A stretch of 64,000 nt of DNA from Streptococcus oralis subsp. tigurinus (lineage in GTDB: Bacteria; Bacillota; Bacilli; Lactobacillales; Streptococcaceae). A program made the translations under genes and the position numbers. Within the stretch, counting starts at the first letter, position 1, and every line of letters begins with the position of its first letter. The stretch covers positions 1,794,501 to 1,858,500 of the forward strand of contig NZ_AP018338.1 in assembly GCF_002356415.1 (NCBI RefSeq), written 5' to 3'. Positions 53,720 to 63,537 of this stretch are shown in pieces. The notes under the pieces are model-generated. The model made no database searches. It worked only from the letters and a program-made list of their open reading frames with translations, and had not been told where the DNA came from.

Positions 53720-54486
53720 TTGTCTTCCTCTTTTAGTAATTGTCCCCAGTCTGCTAGGGAATCAATAAATTTCTTTGATTTTAGGTGAATTCCAACATAC
53801 TCTTCGTAGATTTGGTCTATAAACTTGCGCAAGTCTTGCTTGATTTCGGGCTTGAGCGAAATGGTCTCTAAGGTCTCAAAATCAATGGCTTGAAATTGAT
53901 TGAGTAGATAAGGGATATTGGGATTGAGATGGCAACGTCTCTCATCTTCATGATAATGCTCTGGGCAGAGGCAGGCTCCATATTTGAAAGAAAAGTCAAA
54001 AGCCTGACCGATCCGATGGCAAAAGACACACTCATTAAAATTGAGACTAATTCCAAATCGGGTCAAGATTTGAATTTCAAAAATATTGGTCAAAACCTGA
54101 TAATCCAAACCCTCTTCCATCAACTCCAAAGTCTTTTGCAAAAAAGTAAACAAGGGAGCATCCTGCTGGTTATCCTGCAAACTAGCATCTGCAAGAGCAG
54201 CAACATAGGTCGCATAAGCCATGACAAAGAGATCACTATTAATCTTAGGAAAGGTCATCACCTCATGGTAGTCCTCGATATAGCTGAGCCCATCATCATT
54301 GATTCGTAAGAGAAATCGCGCCAACACCAAGGGCTGAATAACCGGAGCTAGTTTGGACTGACCAGCGTGTTTGACGAAAAACATGCGCTTGCCAGCCTGC
54401 TCGGTAAAAATCTTGACTAACTTGTCATCCTCACGAAAATTACGATTGTAGAGCACCAAGCCTTGACTCGTGATAGACTGAATCAT
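53716..54486 (-). CDS. recO: DNA repair protein RecO
   Basis: A 256-residue RecO with N-terminal OB fold ([19 protein letters not shown]) and a C-terminal zinc site (CVFCHRIG ... CLCPEHY). Loads RecA on SSB-coated single strands with RecR. Coupled by four-base overlaps to both the aminotransferase and plsX. Confidence 0.93.
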   Translation of the reverse strand: MIQSITSQGLVLYNRNFREDDKLVKIFTEQAGKRMFFVKHAGQSKLAPVIQPLVLARFLLRINDDGLSYIEDYHEVMTFPKINSDLFVMAYATYVAALADASLQDNQQDAPLFTFLQKTLELMEEGLDYQVLTNIFEIQILTRFGISLNFNECVFCHRIGQAFDFSFKYGACLCPEHYHEDERRCHLNPNIPYLLNQFQAIDFETLETISLKPEIKQDLRKFIDQIYEEYVGIHLKSKKFIDSLADWGQLLKEEDK

Positions 54487-55652
54487 GCTTCTCTCATGTA
54501 CTCCTCAAGTCGTTTCATGGCTTCTTTGATAGTCTCCATGCTAGCTGCATAAGATAGGCGAACATGGCCTTCTCCGTAGCGTCCAAAGGCGGCACCAGGG
54601 ATAAAGGCAACAGCCTTCTTCTGAGCAAAATCCTTCAGAAAAGTAAAGGAATCTTGATTGTAGCCAGCAGGAATCTTAGCAAAGATATAGAAGGCACCGT
54701 CTGGTTTAATAATCTCAAAACCAAGAGCAGTCATTTTCTCGATAATATAATCACGACGCTGGATGTATTCCTTCTTCATAGGCTCCGCATCGTTTTTACC
54801 CGCCGTCAAAGCTTCTACCGCAGCATGTTGCGCCATAGTATTTGCGGCAGTAACCAAGTACTGGTGACTCTTGATTAACTGAGCTGTAAAGGCTGCAGGA
54901 GCAAAGATAAAGCCTAAACGCCAACCTGTCATAGCATGAGACTTAGATAAACCATTGATAATAATAGCCTGGTCTCTCAGCATAGTTCCCAAAGATACAT
55001 GGGCTTCGCCTGTATAGGTTAATTCTGAGTAAACCTCATCACAGACAACGAAAATCTCATACTTGCGTAAAACGTCCGCCAAGGCTTCCAACTGCTCCCG
55101 ACTATAGGTAATTCCTGTCGGATTGGCTGGATAGTTGAGAATGACCGCCTTGAGCTTGTCGCCTTGCTCCAAAATGGCCTTTTCCAACATCTCAGGAGTC
55201 AAGACAAAACCATTTTCAATTGTATCAATCTCGACAACCTCTGCCCCAACTAGATTGACAATTGGCTCATAACCTGGATAGGCAGGAGCTGGCAAGAGCA
55301 CCTTATCTCCTTCTTCCAAAATAGCTGTCAAAGTAGCAGATAAAGCCTCTGTCGCCCCAATTGTAACCAAGATTTCATTTTCAGGATTGTAATCTAGCTG
55401 GTATTTTTCTTTTACAAAATCACTGGCTGCCTGACGTAATGTTAACAGACCACTCATCCCTGTATAGTAGGATTGGTTCTGGTCGATGGCTCGCTTAGCC
55501 GCTTCCTTAACATGATCTGGCGTTGTAAAATCAGGTTCTCCCAAGGTCAAACGCAAGACCCCAGGAATCTCCGAAATAGCCTGGTCAAACTGACGAATCA
55601 ACGAAACTTGAATCTTATCTAATTGTTTATTAAAGCGCTTAGTTAAGTCCAT
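54483..55652 (-). CDS. araT: Aromatic/branched PLP aminotransferase, class I
   Basis: A 389-residue fold-type I aminotransferase. The PLP lysine is in [10 protein letters not shown] (about 236), with NYPANPTG and FVVCDEVY upstream and the substrate-binding Arg near GHVRLSYA. Annotated as aromatic aminotransferase in relatives; specificity not visible. First gene of the recO-plsX-acpP run. Confidence 0.85.
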   Translation of the reverse strand: MDLTKRFNKQLDKIQVSLIRQFDQAISEIPGVLRLTLGEPDFTTPDHVKEAAKRAIDQNQSYYTGMSGLLTLRQAASDFVKEKYQLDYNPENEILVTIGATEALSATLTAILEEGDKVLLPAPAYPGYEPIVNLVGAEVVEIDTIENGFVLTPEMLEKAILEQGDKLKAVILNYPANPTGITYSREQLEALADVLRKYEIFVVCDEVYSELTYTGEAHVSLGTMLRDQAIIINGLSKSHAMTGWRLGFIFAPAAFTAQLIKSHQYLVTAANTMAQHAAVEALTAGKNDAEPMKKEYIQRRDYIIEKMTALGFEIIKPDGAFYIFAKIPAGYNQDSFTFLKDFAQKKAVAFIPGAAFGRYGEGHVRLSYAASMETIKEAMKRLEEYMREA

Positions 55653-55684
55653 AGATATCCCCCTTGCTTACAGAACATAGTACT

Positions 55685-55713
55685 ATTATACTACAAAAGC
55701 TCCCTGACCGCAA
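55685..55713 (-). promoter_or_regulatory. Promoter of the aminotransferase operon
   Basis: TTGCGG (55713-55708) and TATAAT (55690-55685), 17-base spacer, divergent from the yeiH promoter. Confidence 0.65.
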
Positions 55714-55747
55714 AATCCATCTGAACCCCGCATTTTTCACTTTCTGT

Positions 55748-55776
55748 TTTACTTTTCTTCTCGACAGGACTATAAT
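55748..55776 (+). promoter_or_regulatory. Promoter of the YeiH-family gene
   Basis: TTTACT (55748-55753) and TATAAT (55771-55776), 17-base spacer. Confidence 0.65.
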
Positions 55777-55803
55777 AATAAGTGCTTATTTTCGGAGGTT
55801 TAT

Positions 55804-56814
55804 ATGTCATTTTTATCAAAAAATGGAGCAGGAATCTTGGCCTGCCTTCTCATTTCTATCGTATCTTGGTTCCTGGGAGGATTTTTCCCCGTCGTGGGTG
55901 CACCTGTCTTTGCAATTTTTGCTGGAATGCTCCTCCACCCCTGGCTCTCACCCTACAAACAACTAGATGCAGGTTTGACCTTTAGTTCAAAGAAATTGCT
56001 CCAGTATGCCGTTATCTTACTCGGTTTTGGTCTCAATATCTCGCAAGTCTTCGCAGTTGGACAATCTTCACTCCCCGTCATCCTTTCCACCATTTCGATT
56101 TCCTTGATTGTTGCCTACCTCTTCCAGCGTTTCTTTGCGCTAGACACAAAACTGGCTACCTTGATTGGAGTGGGGTCTTCTATCTGTGGTGGCTCTGCCA
56201 TTGCTGCGACAGCGCCCGTTATCCATGCCAAGGAAAAAGAAGTTGCCCAAGCCATCTCCGTTATCTTTTTCTTCAATGTCTTAGCAGCACTTATCTTTCC
56301 AACGCTAGGAACATGGCTTCACCTATCCAATGAAGGTTTTGCCCTCTTTGCGGGTACTGCGGTCAACGATACTTCTTCTGTAACGGCCACAGCTAGCGCC
56401 TGGGACAGTCTTTACCAAACCAATACCCTTGAGTCCGCAACCATTGTTAAACTCACGCGCACCTTAGCGATCATTCCCATCACTCTCTTTCTCTCCTACT
56501 GGCAAAGTCGCCAGCAAGAAAATAAACAAGGCGTACAACTGAAAAAAGTTTTCCCACTTTTTATCCTTTATTTTATCCTGGCCTCCCTCTTAACGACTCT
56601 CCTTACCTCTTTCGGTGTGCCCAGTAGCTTCTTTACCCCTCTCAAACAACTCTCTAAATTCTTTATCATCATGGCCATGAGTGCCATCGGTCTCAAAACC
56701 AATCTGATTGCCATGGTTAGATCCAGTGGTAAATCTATCGTCCTCGGAGCCCTTTGCTGGATTGCCATCATCCTCACCAGTCTTGGCATGCAAGCATTGA
56801 TTGGTACTTTATAA
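55804..56814 (+). CDS. YeiH family (UPF0324) putative sulfate exporter
   Basis: A 336-residue membrane protein with about ten helices and the family signatures [32 protein letters not shown] and [11 protein letters not shown]. Members are annotated as putative sulfate exporters with little experimental support. GGAGGT precedes the ATG. Only plus-strand gene in this stretch, with its own promoter and terminator. Confidence 0.85.
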   Translation: MSFLSKNGAGILACLLISIVSWFLGGFFPVVGAPVFAIFAGMLLHPWLSPYKQLDAGLTFSSKKLLQYAVILLGFGLNISQVFAVGQSSLPVILSTISISLIVAYLFQRFFALDTKLATLIGVGSSICGGSAIAATAPVIHAKEKEVAQAISVIFFFNVLAALIFPTLGTWLHLSNEGFALFAGTAVNDTSSVTATASAWDSLYQTNTLESATIVKLTRTLAIIPITLFLSYWQSRQQENKQGVQLKKVFPLFILYFILASLLTTLLTSFGVPSSFFTPLKQLSKFFIIMAMSAIGLKTNLIAMVRSSGKSIVLGALCWIAIILTSLGMQALIGTL

Positions 56815-56817
56815 CAC

Positions 56818-56845
56818 AAAAAAGGTAGCCCATGGCTACCTTTTT
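56818..56845. terminator. Bidirectional terminator
   Basis: AAAAAAGGTAGCC and GGCTACCTTTTT with a 3-base loop; shared by yeiH and the convergent CoA-binding gene, whose stop codon it overlaps. Confidence 0.85.
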
Positions 56846-57281
56846 ATTGCTCAAGAATTAAGCGAGTATGTTCTCTCTTGATACAGCGATTCATCACAAT
56901 GTCATCGCATCCCCCAGCACGCAGGATTTCTTCCGCTTCTAGATTTTCTAGCCCTAGTTGTGCCCAAAAAATCCTGGCATCAGCCTTGAGAAAATCACGC
57001 GCCACATCTGGTAAAAACTCGCTACGTCGGTAAACATTGACAATATCCACAGGAAAAGGAATCTCAGCTAGGCTTGCATAGGCCTTTTCTCCCAAGATTT
57101 CACCACCTGCAGCTTTGGGATTGACTGGAATGATTTTGTAGCCTCGAGCCTGCATTTCCTTAGTCACTCGATTGCTAGTTGTTTCTTCACGATCGGACAA
57201 GCCTACTACCGCTAACGTTTTACTGGTTGCAAGATATTGACGGACCACACCATCACTTGGATTGATAAATTCTTGGCTCAT
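56844..57281 (-). CDS. CoA-binding domain protein, YccU-like
   Basis: A 145-residue Rossmann-type CoA_binding_2 protein: VVGLSDREETTSN near residue 26 and the VDIVNVYRRSEFL and DDIVMNRCIKREH segments. Relatives bind CoA; role unknown. AGGAGG before the start. In pneumococcus, as I recall, polA lies next on the prs side; here a sortase does. Confidence 0.85.
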   Translation of the reverse strand: MSQEFINPSDGVVRQYLATSKTLAVVGLSDREETTSNRVTKEMQARGYKIIPVNPKAAGGEILGEKAYASLAEIPFPVDIVNVYRRSEFLPDVARDFLKADARIFWAQLGLENLEAEEILRAGGCDDIVMNRCIKREHTRLILEQ

Positions 57282-57350
57282 AGAAATCCTCCTTTTTCAT
57301 CAGTATAGCATATTTTACTAATATTGACTATATTTTACAATTCATCATAT

Positions 57351-57392
57351 AAAAAACTTCTTAAATCTGTTTAAAGGATTTAAGAAGTTAAA
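57351..57392 (-). terminator. Terminator of the sortase gene
   Basis: AACTTCTTAAATC and GATTTAAGAAGTT form a 13-bp stem with a 9-base loop and T-run on the minus strand. Confidence 0.8.
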
Positions 57393-57415
57393 AAATTATT
57401 TCTTTTTATTTTAGT

Positions 57416-58249
57416 TTATCTTGTTGCTTTATATGCAAGTTGATCACCATGTTGCTTCACAAACTCATTGATCTCTGAATCAGGAATTTGGCGAAGGTAA
57501 AGATTGGCACGAATAGTATCATCCTCTTCACGACAAGTTGAGAGGACAAGATACTTATCTGTAGCAGATACTTTTACATTTGGTTTCTTAACCTCTGCTG
57601 TATCATAAATTGTAGTTAACTGCTTTTCAAAATCTTTATCATCTTCAAAACTGGTACGATAGAAGGCTGTTTCTTCTGGTACAATAATCATCGCAACAGC
57701 TTCGTAGTAATACTTTCTATCGGGTGTTTCTATAACAACATAGGGGTGCTCATTAAAATATTCTTGACGACTATAGTAGTTCACATCGTTAAACATACGA
57801 TGATCACCAACCTTACTACCTCTAGCATGACCAAATAGCCAAGTTAAATGATCACTAAAATCTTTCTTATTATCAGCATCCATGAAAACCGCACCTAAAT
57901 AAGGCACCTGTTCACCTTCAAAGGTCTTATTTAGATAAGTCTCATTGTCCTTTGTTTGAACAACAGGCTCGTCTAACTGTGTACCAGGAGCATAAACATA
58001 AGCAATTGTTTCAGAATTAGTTGCAGTTAAGCCCTTAAATCTATTTGAAAGATATTCTTTTTCTTCTGCACTAACAACATAGGCCGGTTTCGATGCTTCC
58101 TGAGTAACTTCTGGTTCGTTAGTTGTTCCCTTTGGAGTTGTATAACTATTAAATACAAAATAGCCACCTATTGCAACAAGCGCTACTGTAAGCACGGAGA
58201 GAATAATTTTCCAAATGGATGCTTTGGTTTTTTTAGAACGTTTACTCAT
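57416..58249 (-). CDS. srtB: Class B sortase
   Basis: A 277-residue membrane-anchored transpeptidase: N-terminal basic segment and helix (about 13-30), then the sortase barrel. Catalytic His in LFGHARGSKVGDH (about 140), Cys in VLSTCREEDD (about 244) and Arg in TIRANLYLR. The GHxxxGS pattern and the spacing fit class B. It is 85 bases after the secreted LPKTH protein, which is its natural candidate substrate. Not part of the standard pneumococcal set in this place. Confidence 0.85.
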   Translation of the reverse strand: MSKRSKKTKASIWKIILSVLTVALVAIGGYFVFNSYTTPKGTTNEPEVTQEASKPAYVVSAEEKEYLSNRFKGLTATNSETIAYVYAPGTQLDEPVVQTKDNETYLNKTFEGEQVPYLGAVFMDADNKKDFSDHLTWLFGHARGSKVGDHRMFNDVNYYSRQEYFNEHPYVVIETPDRKYYYEAVAMIIVPEETAFYRTSFEDDKDFEKQLTTIYDTAEVKKPNVKVSATDKYLVLSTCREEDDTIRANLYLRQIPDSEINEFVKQHGDQLAYKATR

Positions 58250-58280
58250 TTTTTCCCCTTCAACTATTCTACTATTATCA

Positions 58281-58310
58281 AAAAAATCACTGAAACAAAG
58301 TTTCAGTGAT
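58281..58310 (-). terminator. Terminator/attenuator between the LPKTH gene and srtB
   Basis: ATCACTGAAAC and GTTTCAGTGAT, 3-base loop, T7 on the minus strand. It would limit readthrough from the secreted protein gene into srtB, giving more substrate than enzyme. Confidence 0.8.
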
Positions 58311-58334
58311 AGGATACTTCACCAAATAAATGAA

Positions 58335-58982
58335 TTATTTAGCAGCGTGTGTTTTTGGAAGAGCTTTTTGACCAGCTTTTGCATCTACACCAGCTTTTTT
58401 AGCTGCTTCAGCAGATTTTTTAGCTTGATCAGCTACACCTGGTTTACCTTCTTCAGGTTTAGCTGATGGCTTATCAGCTGCTGCTTGACCAGGTGCTGCT
58501 TGACCAGGTGCTGCTTGATCAGCTGCTGCTTTACCATGTTCTTTCTCGTAACGAGCATTCTTTTGTTCTGGAGTTTCGTTCAAGATGTAGTAATTACCTT
58601 CAGCTTTCTTCGCTGAATTTTGAACTTCTTGGAATTTTTGTACGTACTCATTACGTACATTCAAGAATGCAGTATTGTAAGCTGCCTCATAAGCTGCTTT
58701 CTTTTCACCATAAAGGTGTGATCCGCCTTCGACAGCATCAAATTCTTTTTTAGCTGCTACAACTGCTGGATCAGCTGCTGCTTGAGCTTTGATTTCTGCT
58801 GCATGATTGTTAAGGTACTCTTCAACTGTACGAGCACTTACAAATTCAGATTGGTTTTCATATGCTTCACGTGAATCATATGCTCCAGGAGTGTTAGCTC
58901 CACCATTGATATCTGCAAACGCTGGGGCTGCTGCAGAAAATACTGCAAGAGCTACTACTGATGACAATAAAACTTTTTTCAT
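58335..58982 (-). CDS. Secreted protein ending in a tail-less LPKTH motif
   Basis: A 215-residue secreted protein. A clean signal peptide (cleavage after AFA, about residue 23) is followed by a helical, Ala/Glu/Lys-rich domain (about 45-150), a Pro/Gly/Ala repeat linker (QAAPGQAAPGQ) and the end ALPKTHAAK. LPKTH resembles an LPXTG motif, but the membrane helix and charged tail normally needed for sorting are missing. Strong GGAG and promoter. Probable partner of the class B sortase; function unknown. Confidence 0.75.
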   Translation of the reverse strand: MKKVLLSSVVALAVFSAAAPAFADINGGANTPGAYDSREAYENQSEFVSARTVEEYLNNHAAEIKAQAAADPAVVAAKKEFDAVEGGSHLYGEKKAAYEAAYNTAFLNVRNEYVQKFQEVQNSAKKAEGNYYILNETPEQKNARYEKEHGKAAADQAAPGQAAPGQAAADKPSAKPEEGKPGVADQAKKSAEAAKKAGVDAKAGQKALPKTHAAK

Positions 58983-59040
58983 TGTTTTATCTCCTCTTTA
59001 ATTTCTTATTTAATTTATAAGGTCTTGCCTTATTACCTAA

Positions 59041-59068
59041 AGTATATCATATATATTGTGATTGTCAA
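59041..59068 (-). promoter_or_regulatory. Promoter of the LPKTH-protein gene
   Basis: TTGACA (59068-59063) and TATACT (59046-59041), 16-base spacer. The leader carries a TAAGG/CCTTA inverted repeat. Confidence 0.75.
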
Positions 59069-59322
59069 GTATTTTTTTAATTTTTTTTAAAAAAATCTAA
59101 TAAAGCAAGTAAGAATTTCGTTACATAAAATAAGAAAGCGTTTTTAATCTATGTCAACTAATAGATTATACGCAAAAAACGAACAATATATCCCGGAACT
59201 TCTTTAGATCTATGCATTTATTAAATCTCTGTTTAGAATCTCTTAAAATATATTATAAAATAAAGTTTTCATTATTATTAGATTCTCTACCATTATAACT
59301 CACATATTTTCAGTTGTAAGTT
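59069..59322. other. AT-rich intergenic region
   Basis: About 250 AT-rich bases between the LPKTH gene promoter and the prs stop. No gene or clear repeat recognised; I would expect polA near here by comparison with pneumococcus and it is not present. Confidence 0.5.
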
Positions 59323-60291
59323 TTAAATCTTTTTCTCAATACAAAACAGGGGAGAAAGAGGACGTTTTTCTTGGATACGAATAATAGCATCTCCCAGAAG
59401 ATGAGCAATCGAAATTTGTTCAATCTTATCAATCAAACGCTCTTCTGGTAGGTAGATAGTATCCAAAACAACCAATTTCTTAATAGCTGATTTTTGGATA
59501 TTGTCCATAGCTGGCCCAGAAAGAACTGGGTGCGTACAGCTTGCGTAAACTTCAACAGCACCTGCTTCAGCAAGAGCGTCCGCTGCATGACAAATAGTTC
59601 CAGCTGTATCGATCATATCGTCAATCAAGATACAAGTCTTACCTTCTACCTTACCAATGATGTTCATCACTTCACTGGTATTCATCTTGTCTACACTACG
59701 GCGTTTATCAATAATCGCAATCGGAGTTTTCAAAAACTCCGCCAATTTACGAGCACGAGTCACCCCACCATGGTCTGGGCTGACAACCACATAGTCAGAG
59801 CCAACCATGCCACGGCGTTCAAAATAGTCCGCAATCAATGGAGCACCCATCAAGTGATCTACGGGAATATCAAAGAATCCCTGAATCTGTGCAGCGTGCA
59901 AATCAATCGTCAACAAACGATCCACACCAGCCACTTCTAGCATATTTGCCACAAGTTTTGCAGTGATTGGCTCACGCGCTCTCGCTTTTCTATCCTGACG
60001 TGCGTAACCATAGTAAGGCATGACAACGTTGACAGATTCTGCACTAGCCCGCTTCAAGGCATCTACCATGATCAAAATTTCGAGCAGATTGTCATTTACA
60101 GGTGAGCTCGTTGATTGTAAGATAAAGACGTGTTTTCCACGGATTGATTCTTCGATGTTGACCTGAATCTCTCCATCTGAAAATTGGCGAACAGTCGATT
60201 TCCCCAACTCTATCCCAATCTCTTGTGCCACACGCTCTGCCAATTCTCTATTAGAAGAAAGGGCAAACAGCTTTAAATCAGAAAAAGACAT
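59323..60291 (-). CDS. prs: Ribose-phosphate pyrophosphokinase
   Basis: A 322-residue PRPP synthetase. [14 protein letters not shown], the catalytic flexible loop [32 protein letters not shown] and the PRPP loop [14 protein letters not shown] are all present. Supplies PRPP to the purine pathway in this window and to pyrimidine, His and Trp synthesis. Single gene. Confidence 0.95.
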   Translation of the reverse strand: MSFSDLKLFALSSNRELAERVAQEIGIELGKSTVRQFSDGEIQVNIEESIRGKHVFILQSTSSPVNDNLLEILIMVDALKRASAESVNVVMPYYGYARQDRKARAREPITAKLVANMLEVAGVDRLLTIDLHAAQIQGFFDIPVDHLMGAPLIADYFERRGMVGSDYVVVSPDHGGVTRARKLAEFLKTPIAIIDKRRSVDKMNTSEVMNIIGKVEGKTCILIDDMIDTAGTICHAADALAEAGAVEVYASCTHPVLSGPAMDNIQKSAIKKLVVLDTIYLPEERLIDKIEQISIAHLLGDAIIRIQEKRPLSPLFCIEKKI

Positions 60292-60448
60292 GATTTCCTC
60301 CGGTATTTATGTATCACTTGTTTTTCACAACATTTTCCATCTACCATTGTAGCGCTTTTCCCTTTATTTTTCAATCAAAAATAAAACAAGAGCAAACATT
60401 TATACCCTTGTTTTTTTGCTACTTTATATTAGCTACATTAAAATTAAA

Positions 60449-60471
60449 ATTGCTACATTTGAAGTAGCAAT
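60449..60471 (-). terminator. Terminator of the carbonic anhydrase gene
   Basis: ATTGCTAC and GTAGCAAT form a stem followed by an A/T-rich, T-containing tail on the minus strand. Confidence 0.6.
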
Positions 60472-60505
60472 CTTATGCTAGGATTAGAAATTCTGCGAGA
60501 TAAAG

Positions 60506-61000
60506 TTAGTATACTTCTCTCATACTCCCTGTATCCACATCATAGACAGCACCTGAAATAACCACATCATCAGGAATCAGTGGAGATTCTCGAAGCAATT
60601 GCATATCCTCTCTCACACTCTCTTCAACATCCTGGAATGGTAAAAAATCTTGATCAAACACATCAACCCCGAGTTCGTGCTTCAAATGCTCTTGAAAAGC
60701 CTCATTTTGAAAGGTCTGAGCTCCACAGTCTGTATGGTGAAGCACCACAATTTCACGTGTGCCCATTTGTTGCTGAGAGATCACCAGAGAACGAATCATG
60801 TCCTCAGTTACTCGACCACCCGCATTCCGCAAGATATGAGCATCCCCAAGGGCCAAACCAAGAGCATGGGCAACGTGTAGACGCGAGTCCATGCAGGTCA
60901 CGATCGCTACTCTGGTTTTGGGTTTAAGTGGCAAATTTAACTGCCCATGTAGGGCAACATAAGCCTGATTGGCTTTCATAAACTGTTCAAAATACGACAC
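60506..61000 (-). CDS. Beta-class carbonic anhydrase
   Basis: A 164-residue beta-carbonic anhydrase hydrating CO2 to bicarbonate, needed for carboxylations such as PurK. Zinc ligands: Cys in VTCMDSRLH (with the Asp-Arg dyad), His and Cys in HHTDCG. The start is GTG 61000, after AGGGGG; the open frame to 61069 has no ribosome site. It lies just after radA and may be co-transcribed. Confidence 0.9.
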   Translation of the reverse strand: MSYFEQFMKANQAYVALHGQLNLPLKPKTRVAIVTCMDSRLHVAHALGLALGDAHILRNAGGRVTEDMIRSLVISQQQMGTREIVVLHHTDCGAQTFQNEAFQEHLKHELGVDVFDQDFLPFQDVEESVREDMQLLRESPLIPDDVVISGAVYDVDTGSMREVY

Positions 61001-61072
61001 GTTTTCCCCCTTAAAAATTTGATAATCAAATATTTCTCCTATCTTATCATTTTTAAGAGGATTTGTCACGGA

Positions 61073-62434
61073 TTATGCAAAGACCTTTTTCAAAACTTCC
61101 TGAATAGTCGTCACACCAATGACCTCAATTTCCTTGGGTGGAGTGATTCCTGTCAAGGAATTCTTGGGTACATAAATCTTGGTAAAGCCCAATTTTGCCG
61201 CTTCATTGATACGTTGTTCGATACGATTCACGCGTCGAATTTCTCCGGTCAAGCCCAGTTCACCCACAAAACATTCCTGAGGATTGGTTGGCTTGTCTTT
61301 ATAGCTCGAAGCAATAGCAACCGCAACTGCTAAATCAATGGCAGGTTCATCCAATTTGACACCACCAGCAGATTTGAGATAGGCATCCTGATTTTGCAAG
61401 AGAAGCCCTGCACGTTTTTCCAAAACAGCCATAATCAAACTAGCACGATTGAAATCAAGCCCTGTCGTCGTGCGCTTGGCATTCCCAAACATAGTCGGTG
61501 TCACCAAGGCTTGCACTTCAGCAAGAATTGGACGTGTCCCTTCCATAGTTACCACGATGGATGAACCAGTCGCCCCGTCCAAACGCTCTTCTAGGAAAAC
61601 TTGACTCGGATTGAGCACCTCAACCAACCCACCTGACTGCATCTCAAAGATGCCAATCTCATTAGTGGAACCAAAGCGGTTTTTGACTGCTCTCAAGATG
61701 CGGAAGGTATGGTGGCGTTCCCCTTCAAAGTAAAGCACTGTATCTACCATATGCTCCAACATACGCGGGCCGGCCAGAGTACCTTCCTTTGTCACATGCC
61801 CTACGATAAAGATAGCGATGTTATTGGTCTTAGCCAACTGCATGAGCTCAGCTGTCACCTCACGCACCTGAGAAACAGACCCCTGTACCCCTGAAATCTC
61901 AGGAGACATAATAGTCTGGATAGAGTCGATAATAAGAAAGTCTGGTTGGATGCGCTCCACCTCTGCACGAACACTCTGCATATTGGTCTCTGCATAGAGA
62001 TAAAACTCGCTATCAATATCCCCCAAGCGCTCTGCCCGTAGCTTAATCTGTTGGGCAGACTCCTCCCCACTGACGTATAGAACCGTACCCACTTGAGATA
62101 ACTGGGTTGAAACTTGTAGGAGAAGAGTTGATTTTCCGATTCCAGGATCTCCCCCAATTAGGACGAGACTTCCTGGAACCACTCCGCCTCCAAGGACACG
62201 GTTGAATTCCTCCATCTCCGTCTTGGTTCGATTGACATTGATTGAAGTTACCTCAGCCAGTTTCATAGGCTTGGTTTTATCACCTGCCAAGGACACACGC
62301 GCATTCTTGACCTCTGCAATCTCTACCTCTTCTACAAAAGAAGACCAAGATCCACAGTTGGGACAGCGCCCTAGATACTTAGGTGAATTATACCCACAAT
62401 TTTGACATACAAATGTCGCTTTTTTCTTAGCTAT
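61073..62434 (-). CDS. radA: DNA repair/transformation helicase RadA (non-ATG start likely)
   Basis: About 453 residues. N-terminal zinc finger ([18 protein letters not shown]), RecA-like ATPase with Walker [11 protein letters not shown], the KNRFG motif (about 250) and a Lon-like C-terminal domain. It promotes D-loop extension in transformation. AGGAG at 62446-62442 points to the ATA at 62434, whose last two bases overlap the upstream stop (ATAG); ATT codons just before are alternatives. An ATG at 62473 lies inside the upstream gene and would add unrelated residues. Confidence 0.9.
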   Translation of the reverse strand: MAKKKATFVCQNCGYNSPKYLGRCPNCGSWSSFVEEVEIAEVKNARVSLAGDKTKPMKLAEVTSINVNRTKTEMEEFNRVLGGGVVPGSLVLIGGDPGIGKSTLLLQVSTQLSQVGTVLYVSGEESAQQIKLRAERLGDIDSEFYLYAETNMQSVRAEVERIQPDFLIIDSIQTIMSPEISGVQGSVSQVREVTAELMQLAKTNNIAIFIVGHVTKEGTLAGPRMLEHMVDTVLYFEGERHHTFRILRAVKNRFGSTNEIGIFEMQSGGLVEVLNPSQVFLEERLDGATGSSIVVTMEGTRPILAEVQALVTPTMFGNAKRTTTGLDFNRASLIMAVLEKRAGLLLQNQDAYLKSAGGVKLDEPAIDLAVAVAIASSYKDKPTNPQECFVGELGLTGEIRRVNRIEQRINEAAKLGFTKIYVPKNSLTGITPPKEIEVIGVTTIQEVLKKVFA

Positions 62435-62898
62435 AATAATTCTCCTTTTACGGTTACTCCGAAAGAATGCCACTTATACAATGTATTTTGAAATTTATTC
62501 TGGTTGGCAACTCCGACAGCAGACAAATCGACAGAAACCTGATAATTCTCCTTGACAGCTGCCAAGACGGAAGCCTTGACACAGAAATTGCCATCTACCC
62601 CTATAAACTCTAAGCTCTTAGCACCATTTCCCTCTAAAAAATCTTTTAAATCTGGATTAGTAAAGCAAGAAGCTCGACACTTCTCAAAGATACGAGAAGA
62701 TACAACTAACAAGTTGGTCGCAAATTTCTTCTTTCTATCTTTTCTCTCCCAGAAAAAACGATTGAGAATATAGATAACTCGGTCGCTGGGATAAGTAGCA
62801 ATTTTGTCATTTACAGCTGCAGTCAGTTCTTCATGATATACTTTTCCTACAGCAACATAATCTGACTGCATGTCTACAACTAATAAATAGTCTGCCAT
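62431..62898 (-). CDS. Isochorismatase-like cysteine hydrolase
   Basis: A 155-residue protein of the cysteine hydrolase family: Asp9 in VVDMQSDYV, and the Cys in [15 protein letters not shown]. The usual Lys is near residue 77. Reaction unknown. It lies between dut and radA and ends inside the radA start, so it is part of the competence-linked unit. Confidence 0.8.
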   Translation of the reverse strand: MADYLLVVDMQSDYVAVGKVYHEELTAAVNDKIATYPSDRVIYILNRFFWERKDRKKKFATNLLVVSSRIFEKCRASCFTNPDLKDFLEGNGAKSLEFIGVDGNFCVKASVLAAVKENYQVSVDLSAVGVANQNKFQNTLYKWHSFGVTVKGELL

Positions 62899-62907
62899 TT
62901 TATCCCT

Positions 62908-63351
62908 CTATTTCCCTGTCGATCCAAATCCACCTGTTCGAACACCATCCGCCTCATCTCCATCTGCAATTAAGAAAGGCGCAAAGACAGCCTGAACTAC
63001 ACGTTCGCCAACTTCAAGAACAACTTCCTGGTGAGTAATATTTTTCATCTGAGCAAAGATATGTCCTTCATTCCCTGGATTGCCATAATAGTCTCCGTCA
63101 ATGACACCCACAGAGTTAATCAAGACCAAGCCCTTTTTACGAGGATTTGAAGAACGGTCATAGAGATAGAGCACTTCTGTCGGTTGCATATAAGCCTTGA
63201 CCCCAGTTGGAACGAGGACAATCTCCCCTGGAGCAATCACTGTTCGTTCGGCAACCTTTAAATCATAGCCAGCTGCATGAGCTGTCTCACGCTTAGGCAA
63301 CAAATTTTCATCTGTAAAACTCGAAACCAATTCAAAACCACGAATTTTCAT
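62908..63351 (-). CDS. dut: dUTP diphosphatase
   Basis: A 147-residue trimeric dUTPase with the motifs AAGYDLKV, DRSSNPRKKGL, NSVGVIDGDYYGN and the C-terminal FGSTGK. Keeps uracil out of DNA. A ComX-type box lies about 50 bases upstream, so dut, the hydrolase and radA are probably late competence genes, as in pneumococcus. Confidence 0.93.
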   Translation of the reverse strand: MKIRGFELVSSFTDENLLPKRETAHAAGYDLKVAERTVIAPGEIVLVPTGVKAYMQPTEVLYLYDRSSNPRKKGLVLINSVGVIDGDYYGNPGNEGHIFAQMKNITHQEVVLEVGERVVQAVFAPFLIADGDEADGVRTGGFGSTGK

Positions 63352-63399
63352 ATTTTTCTCTTTTCTATTATCATTTATTCTAGGCTATTTTATCTTATT

Positions 63400-63407
63400 T
63401 ATTCGAA
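63400..63407 (-). promoter_or_regulatory. ComX-type box upstream of dut
   Basis: TTCGAATA on the coding strand, preceded by T6, immediately after the ffs terminator. Same octamer as the boxes at 52165 and 52288. Confidence 0.7.
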
Positions 63408-63416
63408 AAAAGCACG

Positions 63417-63497
63417 AAAAAAGAGCACACAATTCACACTCGCTTAGGGCTGCTGGATTCCTCCCCTGACCCGCTTCACGCAGAACTGTTGCTCCAC
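63417..63497 (-). ncRNA. ffs: SRP RNA (small bacterial type)
   Basis: About 80 nt. The conserved apical part GGGTCAGGGGAGGAATCCAG and AGCAGCCC is the Ffh-binding loop. The 5' GAGCAACA pairs with 3' TGTGTGCTC, followed by T6. TATAAT (63508-63503) sits at the right distance for a start near 63497. It partners Ffh to target membrane proteins. Location after tadA is conserved in Firmicutes. Ends are estimated. Confidence 0.9.
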
Positions 63498-63502
63498 TGT
63501 TT

Positions 63503-63508
63503 ATTATA
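63503..63508 (-). promoter_or_regulatory. -10 box of ffs
   Basis: TATAAT with upstream TGG (extended -10) on the minus strand, in the gap between tadA and ffs. Confidence 0.65.
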
Positions 63509-63537
63509 CCACATTCCCCTCTGTTTTTAAAGAGAAA

